From Roridomyces roridus (Eukaryota > Basidiomycota > Agaricomycetes > Agaricales > Mycenaceae), in assembly GCA_029378245.1 (NCBI GenBank), contig JARKIF010000005.1, positions 62,001 to 126,000 of the forward strand: DNA of 64,000 bases, read 5' to 3'. Both the position numbers and the translations under genes were made by a program. The notes beneath the pieces were generated by a model. It saw nothing but the letters and a program-made list of their open reading frames with translations, made no database searches and was not told the origin of the DNA. Below, one piece after another: positions 46,606 to 59,121 of the stretch (positions within the stretch are counted from its first letter, which is position 1; each line of letters opens with the position of its first letter).

Positions 46606-48754
46606 ATTGGAAATTGTGGTGGTTTGGGAGGGGGCTTGGGAGAGGTTGGTAGGCAATGACAAGGAGCGACGGTGAGTCCATTGGCGCCCAAGCCACGATT
46701 TTCGAAATCGTTTCACGGTTTGCATGTCAAAGTGACGTGAGGAAGAACACGGTGTGAGAATTACTCAAGAAGCGAGAACCTGTCAAACTGCTCGCCAAGT
46801 CCCTGGCTGCCAACTTTACCTGTGTTGTGGGTGGTGGGCGTGTCCATCTCAGCACGTTGTGGCCGTGAGGTGAACCATTGGCAACCAGGGAAAGGAGGAA
46901 ACTTCTAGAAAACAAGACAAAGAGTAGGGTCTTCTCACGTTGATTTTCTGGTCAAAGTTGTGGCCATCTGGAGATGGCGGGCCGAGACCAATACACCGAA
47001 AACCATGTGCCGGAAGCAAGCTATCGCGACCGATAGAGGAGGATGGCATTGAGCGACACGTCGCAGAGCTTGTAAAGGCGCGAAACAGGGGCGAGTTCAA
47101 GGTTAATAATGACGGTACCCACTTGAGCGAGCCTGGCACGTGTGGCACGTGAGACCAGATTCGGTCTTTCCTCCCACCACATCCACTTCTTCTTCTTCTC
47201 TTCGTTTCTCCAACTAGCTCTTACTCCGGGTTCCAGCTCAGCTACATCTGTGAACCAGAGTCCAAACCACCTGGATTCATCATTCCGTAACTTCTCAGCC
47301 AATGGTCTTGAAATTCGAAAAGATTGCGAGGTCGTGCTCGCTTACTTACACTTGTTCCAGGTTGGTCGCCGCTGGTATCCACCAGGACTCCCTATTATTT
47401 CGGTACGATGTTCGCGAAATGAAATTTGAAAGAACGACGGTCCAGAGCAAGTCTAAGCGCACATGCTCGACTGTTTCTGTGCCATGGGCAACAGCGCTTA
47501 TCCCGACCTCCGCCGCCTTGCAAGTTGCCAGCATAACTAACGGCCACCGACGATTGCTTCCTTGCTCTATAACCGAAATGAAAAGTCCTTTGTTGCGCTC
47601 GTCTCATCTTCTTGCTTCCAAAACTCCGAGACACCCGTCGACACCGATGCGTCACTTGTTCACCTGATTTACCTCTGGCTCGTCGACTATCTGGCGCTGT
47701 CTATTATTCGCTTCTACTGGTTTGGTTCCGCTCGTTCTTCGAACTCACACAGATTGCGGCGTATCAAGTCACTTTCTGTCAACCTATCCTGAACACGCTT
47801 CTGCCATCCACCAGACTCGGCCAACAAGAAAAAGAGCATTCCGTAACTCCTCCAACTTGTTTTCTTTGCCCTTCGTCAATATTCATGCGGCTTGACACCA
47901 TTGGGCATTGCGACTGGACCGATTTTACTCCAGACTTCTTTCTGTCCTCAAGACTCCCCCTCGTCATTCACCGACAATTTAACGGTATGGAGCTCATCAA
48001 GAATCCTCCCGTAAGTTCTGCTTCTTTGAAAAACTTTGTATCCTCCGACGAATTCGGTGGAACACAGTACCCGCGGGCTCCCGAGTGCGTGTGGTTGACT
48101 CTCATCTTGTGTGTGTCCCTTCGAATGCAACGTGGATCTGCGCATGTATTTAACACCATGGCGTTGGCCTCCTGATTCCGCCGTGTTCCCATGTTTTGAG
48201 ACGCCGTGTAGTGGCTTCTCTTTGAAAATTTCTTACCCCCATCATGGGAAGGATTTTTGAGAGGTTGTTGTGGAGCAGAGTAATGGTATGTGAGTGGTTG
48301 GACGCATCTTTTTTCCGCCCAGGCCGCGATCCCGGTACAAATCCCGTATCTTCTGGCAAATTTATTTCCTTGGTGAGAACCGTTGCTCGGATAGCCTTGC
48401 TCACATGAAAAGTCGGACTTGGATCGATGGTTCCAATCTCCTGAGATGCATTGGACGTGGCTTTTCTTCCTCAAGGCCGCGACCTGAGTGCCAGTCCCAT
48501 ATATTTATTATTATTTTGCACTAAAGCCTAGGGCGAGCAAATTCCTTGTTTTTCCCGTTGCGCTTAATTTCACACAACTGGGGACTCCCACTTAGACCGT
48601 TCTTAGTGCTCCTGGGTCGTTTCCTCCTGCAGTCAAATCCATGTTCAGTGTTTTGGTTGAACTCCAACATTCAACAGTCAACAACAGCCATCATGCCGAT
48701 CACGCCGTCTTCCCAATTGGGTGCTGCACAAAAAATTCCTGCTCCTCGTCCATC
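46606..48754. other. Intergenic region with degenerate repeats, no firm gene
   Basis: 2.1 kb. A minus-strand open stretch at 46849-47148 (HGFRCIGLGPPSPDG) looks coding-like but has no recognisable domain or partner exons. Two similar 50-bp stretches (about 48308-48360 and 48463-48515, sharing AGGCCGCGA and CAGTCCCATAT-like ends) form a diverged repeat with roughly 155-bp spacing. Confidence 0.35.
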
Positions 48755-49849
48755 ATGTCTGCCGCGCGTACTCTTCGTCAACTGAGCTCTGTTTCTGGCC
48801 GCCTGTCAACGCGGACCCTCTCCACGCTCGCTCTCCGCCGTATACCCCTCGCCGCCGCACGTGTCTCAACTTCAGCCAGGGCATTTTCTGCTTCGGCCCG
48901 CGCATTCAAAGCTGGTTCTTGTGTGTCTCTACCTGGCCTCTGTGTTTTTTCAAACGGTGACCCTCGTCGTCTACAGCGGACATTGCGCTCGTGCAGAAAC
49001 TCTCGGAGGAGCTCAGCTATGAGCATGAGGAGATGGAAAAGGCTGACAAGCCCGACTTTTTGGCGGCCTTTGAGTCGCGAGGTATCTGGAAGGTGTGTCT
49101 GACACTGCTCCGGGAAACCAGCGCTCCTCATGCATGCTTTATAGATCCAAGACACGCCGGGCAGCAACGAAGTCGTACTGACGCGGCAGTTTGGGAACGA
49201 AAAGTGCGTCTAGAATACTCTGGGGTCTTTTGTCAATTGAACTCGGTCAAAGCATCCGGCTCGTCTTCTCCATTGCGGACCTGAACAACCAGGAAGAGAT
49301 GTACGAGGAGGACCCTGAGAACCCGGAGGAGGAAGCGCCGGAAGAGGGCACCAGCATTCGCGTTGTGGTCTCGATATCCAAGGTCTTTCTCTCCTTGGAC
49401 TCACATGGGCAACCGTACTGAAAAGACGCCCTCCAGTCCACTGGCCCCGGTGGGATTGACGTCGAGATGCTCTGCCAAAACGGGCAGTTCCTCGTCGAGA
49501 CCGTCTCGCACTACCCTGACGCCGTGCTGGGCCAGCTTACCGTTGAGGCTGACTGGAAGCGCCGCGAGTTGTACGTCGGGCCTGATGTAGGTTTTCTCTT
49601 TCCGGGGTGTAGTCATAGGCCTTACACTACCACAGTTCTCGACCCTCGACATCCAGGTGCAGGAGGCCTTGGAGAAGTTCCTCGAGGAACGCGACATCAA
49701 CCCCGACACTGCGCTCTTCATTCCCGAGTACGCCACACACAAGGAGCAGCGGGTGCGTGTTCTTCTTCCTTGACTTCCTTTTGCCCACTTTTGTCTCCCA
49801 GGAATACGTCTCTTGGCTGGAGAACGTCAAGAAGTTTGTCGAGGCGTAG
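48755..49849 (+). CDS. Mitochondrial matrix acidic protein, MAM33/p32 family
   Basis: Seven exons: 48755-48914, 48977-49092, 49145-49203, 49253-49382, 49437-49586, 49636-49752 and 49802-49849, giving 259 aa. Residues 1-50 are Arg/Ser-rich without acids (MSAARTLRQLSSVSGRLSTR), a mitochondrial presequence. Then come VQKLSEELSYEHEEM, an acidic loop (EEMYEEDPENPEEEAPEE), CQNGQFLVETVSHYPDA, and the C-terminal helix ending EYVSWLENVKKFVEA. These are the landmarks of the trimeric p32 fold, linked to mitochondrial translation and respiration. It is a housekeeping gene sitting between the two halves of the putative polyketide cluster. Confidence 0.92.
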
Positions 49850-49928
49850 GAGGGTGGTCGAGAGGCGTAGATTAGAAAAGTACTTATATACAGCAAACCA
49901 ACCTGCTCTGCGTAATGCTCTACACAGT

Positions 49929-50412
49929 CTAGCCGTCGTGGAACGGGGTCGAAGCCATCGAATCGACCTCCATGGCAACTGTGCCCTGGGCCATACCCAC
50001 ACTCGTTGTCGCAGCACGCGTGGAAAACTCTGCAAGTTGTTGTCTGCTGGTAGTGAGCAAAGCACGAGAGGATGTGGAAGAAGCCTCCCACCGCTTGCGA
50101 TCCCTCAGCTCTGTGAGCATCTCAATCACCTCCCCCTGCTCTTCGATACGAAGCTCCCCGCCTGGAAGACGCGCCGAACGCTCCTTTGCCTCGGCTAACG
50201 CGTTTTTGAAGTCGTTGGTCTGCCAAGTGAGATGAAACGAGCGTGTTTTGAGAGCAGGGGTAACGCACCGCCTGTAGAAGAGCCTGCTTCGCTTGCGGGG
50301 TGACGGTGCCTTCGGGGCGTTGCGTAAGCTCAAGGACAGTGGCAAGCTTGTCGAGGAGGCTTGAAAAGAGTACGGCAGGGAGTGTGCTGTCCGTCGCGGT
50401 GGGCGCACTCAT
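49929..50412 (-). CDS. Small coiled-coil protein, 144 aa, possibly Mediator subunit 9-like
   Basis: Two exons, 50269-50412 and 49929-50219, with a 49-bp intron. The N-terminal half (LPAVLFSSLLDKLATVLEL) and the middle (GGELRIEEQGEVIEMLTELRDRKR) form amphipathic helices, and the tail is Ser/Thr-rich. The overall look (a short helical protein with GG-E-L before a long helix) resembles fungal Med9, but no decisive motif is visible. Convergent with the MAM33 gene, 79 bp apart. Confidence 0.55.
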
Positions 50413-50499
50413 ACAAGGACAATTTGATCAAGTCTTCCGAGTCGCACGCGTTGAGGAGCAAGCAAACAGTCTTTATATTCTAATGTACACTATGTTACA

Positions 50500-51594
50500 G
50501 AGAGATATCTGATAGAAATGAAGCAAGAGAAATAAAGATAATGTAGATCGAGCAGGTGAGATAAGGTGGTTGGACGCAGGCCTCCGGGTCGCCGGCAGAG
50601 GCGTCACGGGACGGGCGAGAATGGTGTCTGCCAACGGGGCGTGAAGGGATGGGGACATCGAAGGGCGTGATGTGCGACACGGTGGCTCCGGTGGGGTTCA
50701 GCGTTGCTGAGATGTCGATGATTTGTCCCGGCGCGGTGCAGGTGCGAGTCCAAGAAGACTGGAGGAGACTCGCCATGAGTGAAAATAAGGATTCAAGGAA
50801 GGATTCAGAGTCGACCCACGGAAGAAGCAGCGAAGAGCGGTAACGTCTCGGGCAACTGCGCCAACGGAGGAATGACGGGCTTGTCATTCGTATGCTTGAA
50901 AGAGGGTGAGCACAGGCAACGATGGACAGATATGCGAGGGTGCTCGCTCGTCGAACGTATACGGTCGGAACAGCGGGGCGGGGGAGTCTCTTCGGCGAGG
51001 GGTTGGAGGACGTGGGGATCGATGTCAACCATCTCGCCAGGTGCGGCGGTGCCCAAAACAACTGGAGGCGGGCTGGCGATGACCAGAATGCAGCGGACAA
51101 GCTTCTAAAAGAGCGGTAAGAACAAGATCGAAATGGGCAGAAAGAAACGCACGATGGAGTGCGTCCTTGGAACACGATCCGGACGGAGGAGAGACTTCAT
51201 GGGGAAGGTGATGAGCAGAGGCACGTTCTGCGAGAGACCGGGACTCGCCCAGGAAGACCAGCTCCATTGAATCGCCAATATCGTTGTTGAGGGCATCCTA
51301 TTGAGCATATGAGTAAAGGCAGATAGAGCTGGAGAAGGATACACACCTCGTCTGTAGTCGTACGAGCACGCGTCACTGGGATCGCGGCCGGGAAGAGCGT
51401 TTCCTTCAGGTCTTCATCGAGGGTACTTCAAGCCTTGCACTGAAAATATCTTCCAAGTCTTCGGGAACGTCGGCCTCAGGACTCCTCTCTTGCAACGACG
51501 AGGACGCGTCTTGCTTCCTGTCCTTGTCGCTGCTTCCACTGGACTTTTTCACGACGTCGGTCGATACTCTAACCTCATTTCGTGTCTTCCTCAA
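50500..51594 (-). CDS. Possible multi-exon gene, unrecognised
   Basis: Several coding-like stretches lie on the minus strand: MRKTRNEVRVS to EDIFSARLE (51594 downward), LKETLFPAAIPVTRARTTTDE then a canonical intron near 51300-51348, DALNNDIGDSMELVFLGESRS, and further stretches to about 50500. Frames change between them and I could not find one consistent model. Start and end are approximate. No domain is recognised. Confidence 0.3.
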
Positions 51595-53619
51595 GGGACT
51601 TGGTGGTACGGAGCAGAACAGTTACAGGGTGAGAAAAACGGAAGCATTTTCGCATCAACTTCAGCGGGCGGCCCGGCCAATTTTGATTAGCACTCATCCT
51701 GCGACTATGCAGTCGTGTCCAGCTCCCACAATTTTCTGCAACTTTTTCGATAACGCCCTTCCCGAGGCTCCGACGCGCTCCACCGAGACGCCTGGGGAAT
51801 GCAGCGCCGCAGTGATGCAAATTACACTACGTCAGGATCGTGCTGGCAGTGTCGTCCAGAGACTGCAGAAGCTTTGGTATTCATGGGGCTCGTATGCTGG
51901 CTGGTGTTTGGTGGGCATGCGAGATGCCCTGACTGTTTCGTATCGTCTTTTGCTGCTTTCAGGTTGGTGAGTTGGTTTGTGCGACTAGGACCTGGTCGGG
52001 CAACGTTAGGTGCTGTACACGGGTGAATCTTTATGTTCCCGGAAATACCGGGCAGAGCCTCTCCGCCAAGTTCGAATATTCAGTCGCGCTCCCTCAAGAG
52101 ATTGTATCATTATACGCATTTCCATCTTCGAGCTTCTGTCGCAACAACCTACACATTTGCCCTCCTTTCGACCGCGCCGCACAACTCCTCCCTCTTTCCT
52201 CGCCGTTTCACGCAGACTCGGGGCGAGTTGCCCAAGACTTTCCGAGGGCGTGTCATGCGGCTGCAGGCTTTGGTGAGTGGTTTGACTTTAACCTTCAGCT
52301 CGAATTTGACTGATGTGCGCCCCACCGCCGTTTTTCCTGTCCGAATTTCATGTCGAGTACCTCAACTGCATTCTATCAGCCCGCCACACCGGTCATTCGA
52401 CGTAGATTTTGTTCGAACTGAAAGTCAAGCTCAACGCGAGCATCCCAACGACCCTTCACGCGGGCGAGGTTCAAGGTGTGCAAAGTCCGACTTGTCGAAC
52501 ATGATCTAAAGGGAATACAGTCGCCTCGGCTTTATCGAACACACCTTACTCAGAAGAGCCAAGGAACAATTATATCTACCTGCTGGATCTACGCGACCAT
52601 TTCCTCCATACCAGAGTGAAGTTCAGTAGCGTTTGAGGGTGGTTGAAATTGCTCTGTGTGTCCTCCATTTCTTCTTGAATAAAACTAAAGCTGGATTTGG
52701 CGCACGCGGCTTCTCACACAATCCCCATTCCGCGCAAGTATCCCAACCATCTCCCTGGTCCATATGTCTCGGCGTAGTCTAAGGCCGGGTTCCCTTTTAG
52801 GGTGAACTTAGCCGTCTGGCTGGTGAGAGTAGTCTCGGCGTTGACTGACCGAAGATTACTGAGGGTGAATCGCCAAAAGTTCTGGAATCCTATGTTTGCC
52901 TTTCCACGAATCCGCCTCATTTTAGCCGTCAAATCTGCGCCATATGCTAGTCGAATCCGAGTGCAGTAAGTTCAACGCCAGCTACATGGAAGTGGGCTGC
53001 AAATAGTATTGATTTGCAAGTGATCTCAACAGTGTCTAGGCCAAAAGAATCAAGTCGGGTATCCGATTATGTCTGAGTATAGGAAGAGCATGGAGCAGAT
53101 TGAGAAGGATCGCGATTCTCCGCGATTGCGACCAACAAAATCGAAGCCGGAGCATCGCTGCATCAGTCACTGCGGCTAAGCGGTAGTTAGAAGCAGGCAG
53201 TCGTCGAAACCCTCAGAGACCGCAGGGAGCCAATTTTCAGGAGTGTTTGGGCCTCGTTTCTTTGGATGCGGGAGACAAGCAGGGGGACCCACTCAGGACC
53301 GTCCGATTTGACCGCGGCGTGACCAGAATCCAGCCTAGAACCCAGCCGAATGTTGGCGAACCCGCAACCTGGCGCGCCGGCTGAGTGGTTTCACCATACT
53401 TGGACGGGAGACCGCAGACTCCGAAGCCGAAGGACCAGCTGCCACGAGGGACCCTGCGAGTGATGCTCATCATGTTACTCTTCCGTCCGATCACAGGCAT
53501 TGATGTCCCAGCACCCCAAACGGGCCAAGGGTCGGCTACACCGTCCTATAGTTACAGCATTTTTCTCTCTCCCGCTGGCATCAACGTCTTCCAGCCCCTC
53601 CTTCACTTGTCCACACAAA
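51595..53619. other. Intergenic region, no gene recognised
   Basis: About 2 kb with only short open frames on both strands and no family motif. A minus-strand stretch at 52714-52932 ends with ALDYAETYGPGRWLGYL, which looks protein-like but is isolated. It may contain gene remnants and the monooxygenase promoter. Confidence 0.35.
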
Positions 53620-55831
53620 ATGTCTAGCTCGGACAGACTTGACTTTGTGGGTCCAATTCAACCGTGGAAACCCAACACCGCTCACCACGGCCTGCGCGTC
53701 AGATAATTGTGGGCGCATCCGTCGCGGGTCTCGGAGCTGCCATTTCGCTCAAAAACTCTGGTCATAATGTGCTCATCCTCGAGAAGAGCTCACGGCTGGC
53801 GGGTGCAGAGTCGGTGAGTATCAGTTGGTGTTCTATCTGCAGACTGCCAACCCATGCTTGACCTGACAGGGCATCAATGGATGTGCAAGGCAAATACGAC
53901 ACATTGTGTGTCTCTGGGAAAGTGCTAAACTAATTCTAGAGTCCCCCCCAATGGGAACAAGGTGCTCAAGGACTGGGGGCTGGAGGCAAAGGCGAAAGCG
54001 GCCGCTGCAGTCATGCCTGGCTGGGCGTTCTACAAATGTCAGTCCGTCTGATAGACCGTTATTCACTTCGTTGAGTAACGCGATTTAGACTTTTCGGGAG
54101 AGGGAGTGGACCCGGTACATCTCGGTCAGTCGCGCATCTCTGTGTCCTCCTCCAAACTGACGCGGCATCAGGTAACAACATCTGGAGCGACGAACTGTCC
54201 TTTGAGGCCCAGGGGGGTTACGCGCAGTATCGGGTGAGTGGAGCATATTCACTCGGATGCTGGATTAACATCTTTCTAGTACCAAGAACTCATCGGCATT
54301 CTCTACGAGGAGGCCATACGAGCAGTGAGGGTGGACCGAAAGGCCAGAACGCCGCCTCGAGTCTCGGTCCTTTTCGACGCAGAGGTGGTGTCGATCGACT
54401 GTGACACTTGCACAGTCACGCTGCGGTCCGGCGAGACGCACACCGGTGATGCAATTCTGGGTGCCGATGGAGCGCGGGGTGTGGTGCGCCAGATTTTGAT
54501 GGACGAGGAGGGTGTTTCTCTGGAGGATGATGTCCCGACAGGGATGTCAATCTACAGGTGTGTATATGTCCCCATCGCCATGGTGAAGCTGAGATCGGCC
54601 CAGCTCGATCATACCCAAACAGGTCGTTTTCGACAATGGTCTGGACGAATGGTTCTACAAGGGTCTCGGGGTAGGTGACGGTTTCTTTGAGCGATTCCGC
54701 TTCTGAACTCGGCGCAGACAACGATATGGATGGGGCCAAATCGAGCGTTCATGGCATGTCCTGTGGTAAGTCTCATCGAGCGGCGGAATGCCCGGAGCTG
54801 ACCTTACGGCAGGGGGGGAACAGCGATCTCACCATCTTTCTGTACACCACCGAGAACCCCGACGACAGGACATGGACAGAGGAGGCGAGCATAAAGATTA
54901 CCGACGTTCTCGGCCAATGCGATCCACGGTCAGTCTAATGTCACGATCCGAATGTCTCGCTGATACTCGAGACAGACTCGAAAAATTGGCCTCACTCGCG
55001 GGCAAGGTGACTTGCATTCAGATCAAGAAGCCGTACGCACTGGAATCGTGGGTCTCCGAGAGTGGGAAGGTTCTCGCCATCGGAGAAGCTGCACATCCGT
55101 TTCCGGTGAGCTCGCAGCATTAGCCATAAGTTTGGTACTAACGGCCACCACCAAGCCCGGCGGTTTGCATCCATTCTCCATCTCCCTTGAAGACGGCGCG
55201 TCCATAGGCCGCATGTTCTCCCACACTCAAGACCCCTCCCGCGTTCCCGAATTCTTTAGGGCCTTCCAGGTACTGTACCTTCCGACAGGGACCTGGTGCT
55301 GGTTAACTTATCCTATCCTCATCCAGGAGCACCGAGAAAATCGCTGTGCTCGCATCCGTGATGTTGATCAAGAATACGTCGAAGCCATGACCATCCCCGA
55401 CGAAACGATTCAAGCAGCGCGCGACGCCGGTATGCTCGCCAACCACGCCGCCGGCCGCAACGCCTTGGATGGTGACCTCCAACAAATGCACGACGACTTC
55501 CGGATGGTGTACGTGATTTGATGTCTGTCTTCCATTTTGCAAGTCTGATTGACGATCCCTCCTACGCAGGTTTGGTTACGATGCTGCAGGTGAGTAATTT
55601 GTTCCGTCCATCCGATGAGTTTCTCATAAAAATGTTTCCAGACGCTTCGGGTGAGTAGTTTGCTTCGATTCCTTTTGACAAGACTCTCAACAAACGACTG
55701 CAGACGAATGGTGGATCAACTGGGGGCGCTACCGCGATCCGGCAGCGGCTGTAAATGGCCATGCACACAATTTGTTCCGGGACTCGTTTGCTGCGACGCA
55801 AGTTGTCCAGGTCGAGACGGCCGATGAATAG
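53620..55831 (+). CDS. FAD-dependent monooxygenase (salicylate hydroxylase-like), possible frameshift near the start
   Basis: Many short exons. The start is ATG 53620. The dinucleotide-binding loop IIVGASVAGLG, then ILEKSSRL, PPNGNKVLKDWGLE, the DG motif ILGADGARG, and the FAD-phosphate motif AIGEAAHPFP (Glu in place of the usual Asp) define the PF01494 family. The stop is at 55829-55831, after VVQVETADE. Most splice sites after 54000 are clean (for example intron ends at 54624, 54717 and 54826). Two surplus bases at 53701-53702 break the frame between LRV and IIVGAS. The same spot reads as a 5-base GT..AG (53698-53702). Exon 2 near 53870 is also uncertain. It probably oxidises the PKS product or another aromatic or polyketide substrate. 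Confidence 0.75.
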
Positions 55832-56111
55832 ATAGATCATATTCCTTGCGCTTTCTCTTTTTCTTCGTCTTTGTTTTCGCTTTCTATCAGTAGACGCACT
55901 TTCATGTATATACCATAATGCTATTCAAGGAACTCGAGGAAATATTTTCTTGTAAATTCAGGAGGAGACGCTCCAATCTTATCATCCGACGGTCTTTTCG
56001 GCGCAGTAATGGCAAGGGACGACGGTAGCAGGAACGGTCATTGCGTGCAATTCAAGACATGAGCCACGTTACATTCATAGAGCACATTACAAGTCGTTAT
56101 GCACGAAAAAA

Positions 56112-57109
56112 CTACTTGGACGCAGCCTCGGGTTTCTTGGGCTTGGAAAACATATTCCACACAATCGACAAGTACCAAGTGCGAGGAAGGGATCCGAGCA
56201 GCCAGTACGTCCACAGGTACCCGCCGGCGGCAAAGAAGTGGGGCGGATTCGTCCGGATGGCAGCGGCGACGATCTTATCAGCAAACACCTCAGTGCGCAT
56301 GGCCTTGCCGTCGTTCCCAGCCGTGAGCCGAGCGCGAATGTTGTGGAGGAAAGGGAAGTAGAGTGAGTCCTCGGGGAGGTCGAATTCGTCCTTTGGTCGC
56401 TCGAGGAGATTGGATTGCACAGACCCGGGGGCGGCCAACATGACCCGGATATTGAATGGTTTGCATTCCATCCAGAGGACTTCAGTGATGGCACGGACGG
56501 CGGCTTTCGACCCGTCATAGATACCGCCCCAAGGTGTTGCGCTGTAGAAGATCGGTACGAGAGGAGAGGCGGAATGAGAAGACGCACTATTGTCCAACCA
56601 CCGAACCCACATTCACGATGGTGCCGCTCTTGCGCTTGGCCATATGCGGGACGACCGCCGAGCATGTCCGGATAATCGATAAAACATTGGTGTCGTAGAC
56701 ATCCTTCGCCGCGGCGGTATCGTAGCCAACGATTGGTCCTGTGAGACGGTATTCAGACAGAGTGTCGCCAAAAGAGCAGCTGAACACACCGGGAGCAAAG
56801 ACACCAGCATTGTTGATCAACAAGTCGATTTGGCCAGCCTCGGCGATGACCGACTCGACGACCGAAGCGACCTTAGCATCATCCCGGATGTCGAGTGCCC
56901 GCCTCTTGATATTGGGATGCGTGAAGCCTTCCGTGGATGAAAGTGAGCGCGACGTGGCATAAACTACAAAGCCCTTGTCCGCCAACTTCTGGCAGCTTGG
57001 GAAATGGTGAGCCCGAGGAACCGCAGCCTTGGAGGGCAGTAGCATACACTTCAAAGCCGATTCCGCCCTTTGAGCATCCTGTTACAAGAGCGACTTTGTT
57101 GGAAGACAT
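56112..57109 (-). CDS. Short-chain dehydrogenase/reductase (AYR1-like)
   Basis: Four exons: 57050-57109, 56790-56988, 56588-56738 and 56112-56541, 279 aa in consistent frame. It starts MSSNKVALVTGCSKGGIG (NADPH-binding TGxxxGxG). Then LDIRDD, INNAGVF, SGTIVNVGSVVG and the catalytic YDGSK follow. The TGCSxGGIG form and the C-terminal hydrophobic WTYWLL segment resemble fungal 1-acyl-dihydroxyacetone-phosphate reductase relatives, which are often membrane-associated. In this setting it may reduce or oxidise a polyketide intermediate. It converges with the monooxygenase (280 bp apart) and is divergent from the hydrolase. Confidence 0.85.
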
Positions 57110-57637
57110 GGTACACGGAGGGGATGACCGAAGTTCATTGAAGCGGGGATTTATGCGAGGACAGCCGACGAGGACCTGTATGCCACCATGCACGCGAGGA
57201 CTGGGGCGTGATTGATATTTCCGAATGTCCAGATTCCTCGAACCGAATCGGTTGGCGAAGAGAGGCGAACCAAACCAATCCGAATCATTTTAGCGACCTG
57301 ATGGAAAGGCGGGATAGAAGATGGCCACAGAGGGCCACGGAGGCTCCTTGAGGGTGTCGGTGAACTGGGACGACGCGAGCCTCGAGGCGATTGTGATAAT
57401 ACATTGAGGAGCAGCATGGGAGTTGGGAAGAGAGTGCTGGCCAATTATGTAAGATGGTGTGCTGTTGACTCCCTCCTCGTTTTTCACTAAACCCAACTCG
57501 CAATTCTTGAGGCCTACAATTGAAATCATGCTCTAAGCTCTCAGCAACAAATTTCTAACCAATGGCCGAGTGGCAGCGCCCACGATGCTCTCTAACGCCT
57601 GTTGATCGCATCTCTGAACTAGTCCTTCTTTCTCTCC
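57110..57637. promoter_or_regulatory. Shared divergent promoter of the dehydrogenase and hydrolase genes
   Basis: 528 bp between two start codons facing away from each other. No gene inside. The arrangement allows co-regulation. Confidence 0.5.
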
Positions 57638-58761
57638 ATGGCCGGATTCACAAGAGAGACTCTCAAGGTCCCCAGTTTCGAAGACGGCGTGGCACTCGAC
57701 GTGTGGTTCTTCAAGCCTACTGGACCAGGTCCATTCCCCGTTGTTGTAGCGGGTCATGGGTGCGCTCTCCTCTTTGCAGGCGTGTTAATTCTCATCCCGT
57801 TTCGACAGTATGACCGTTATCAAGGACGCCGGCATGGCTGCATTTGGCAAGCGCTGGGCCCTCGACGCGGACTACGCGTCCCTCATATTCGACTACCGTT
57901 ACTTTGGCGCCTCCGATGGGGAACCCCGAAACTTTGTATCTCTCTCCAATCAAAGACAAGACTTTGAAAGTATCATTCGATGGGTTAGACAACAGCCAGA
58001 TCTTTTCTTGAGCTCCAAGATAGTCTTGATGGGCAGCGCCATGAGTGCTCTCATAGTTACACAACTCGCGTTGGATGAAGAGGGACTTGCAGGCGTCATG
58101 GCTCATTCTCCAATGTTGGATGGTGCGCGTGTTTTGTTTCCTTCGCGTGCCCTTTTAACTGTATTGAATAGGATACGACACGGTCATGGCCGCTGGATTT
58201 AACCCGCGACTTTTGTTCTGGGCGACGGTCGACAGAGTCAGGGGCAATTTGGGGCTATCACCGACTTTCATACGGGCTGTCGGCCGGCCCACGGAGTTTG
58301 CCCTTCTGAACAGCCCCAGCTCTCACCCAGGGTTCACGGCAATGTTCGCTCAAGGAGAGACACCCTTCGAGAAAGCACCGAACCTAATCAACCCACGCGT
58401 AATCTTTGAATTCATGTCTGCGCGGCCGGGTAGGCAACTCGGTCGTGCACGGTGCCCCGTGTTGCTGGTCGCCGCTAAAGAAGACGACAATATACCGCCG
58501 CGTGTAGCGGCAGAGATTGCGCGCCAAACCAATGAGAGTGAGTTCTTCGTCTCCGACCATCCCGACCAGTCCGTACACATACTCACGCACGTTCAGAAGT
58601 GGCAGTCGTGGAGTTGGCGTGTGGACATTTTGACATCATGGAGGGTGGAAAGGTGCGATTTCTTCTTCTGTGAGGCCACGATGCAGTTCACTAACAGCCT
58701 ATAGGGTTACGACGCCAATATCAAAGCACAAATCGACTTTTTGCGGCGTCTTAATCATTAA
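57638..58761 (+). CDS. Alpha/beta hydrolase-fold protein (dienelactone hydrolase / polyketide transferase type), nucleophile Ser replaced
   Basis: Five exons: 57638-57759, 57809-58122, 58172-58537, 58597-58652 and 58705-58761, 304 aa. The fold is clear: PVVVAGHG (oxyanion strand), IFDYRYFGASDGEPR, the elbow KIVLMGSAMSAL, PVLLVAAKEDDNIPP (acid) and ACGHFDIMEGG (His). Relatives have GSSFSGG or GTSFSGG at the elbow. Here the nucleophile position is Ala. Either the protein is a non-hydrolytic binding protein or it uses another residue. Such hydrolases occur in fungal polyketide clusters as acyl transfer or lactone-forming enzymes. Confidence 0.85.
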
Positions 58762-59121
58762 CATCGTCTCGTAATTTTACTTCTTGCCTTCTTTGCATCT
58801 CTTCCCGTCAGAAGGTTTCGCCACCTCGTGGTGCTTGTGGGTCCAAGCTGAACGGACGAACGGACAGAACTGCCGATCTATCGGACACAGGCAGACACAC
58901 ACAATAAGATTTCAAATCCAGAAAATTGCCGGAAGGCCGAACTACGCCTATCTCTGATTCGTCAAGTTTTGATTGATGCATATGGCTTGGCGCCTTAACC
59001 GAATCTGGTTGTCGCATGGAGCAAAAACAAGCGGATGAGATTCTCTAAACCATTTAGCGATCTCTTGACCAGCGACCGACTTATATAGTGCCTGAAGCCG
59101 CTATCATCGTTGCTGCACATC
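58762..59121 (+). promoter_or_regulatory. Acyltransferase upstream region
   Basis: 360 bp with no gene. ACTTATATAG near 59079-59088 could be a TATA box about 35 bp before the ATG at 59122. Confidence 0.4.

Noticed and set aside
47948..48474. Minus-strand open frames around 48 kb as genes
   Set aside because: No family resemblance, no consistent exon phases, and overlap with degenerate repeats.
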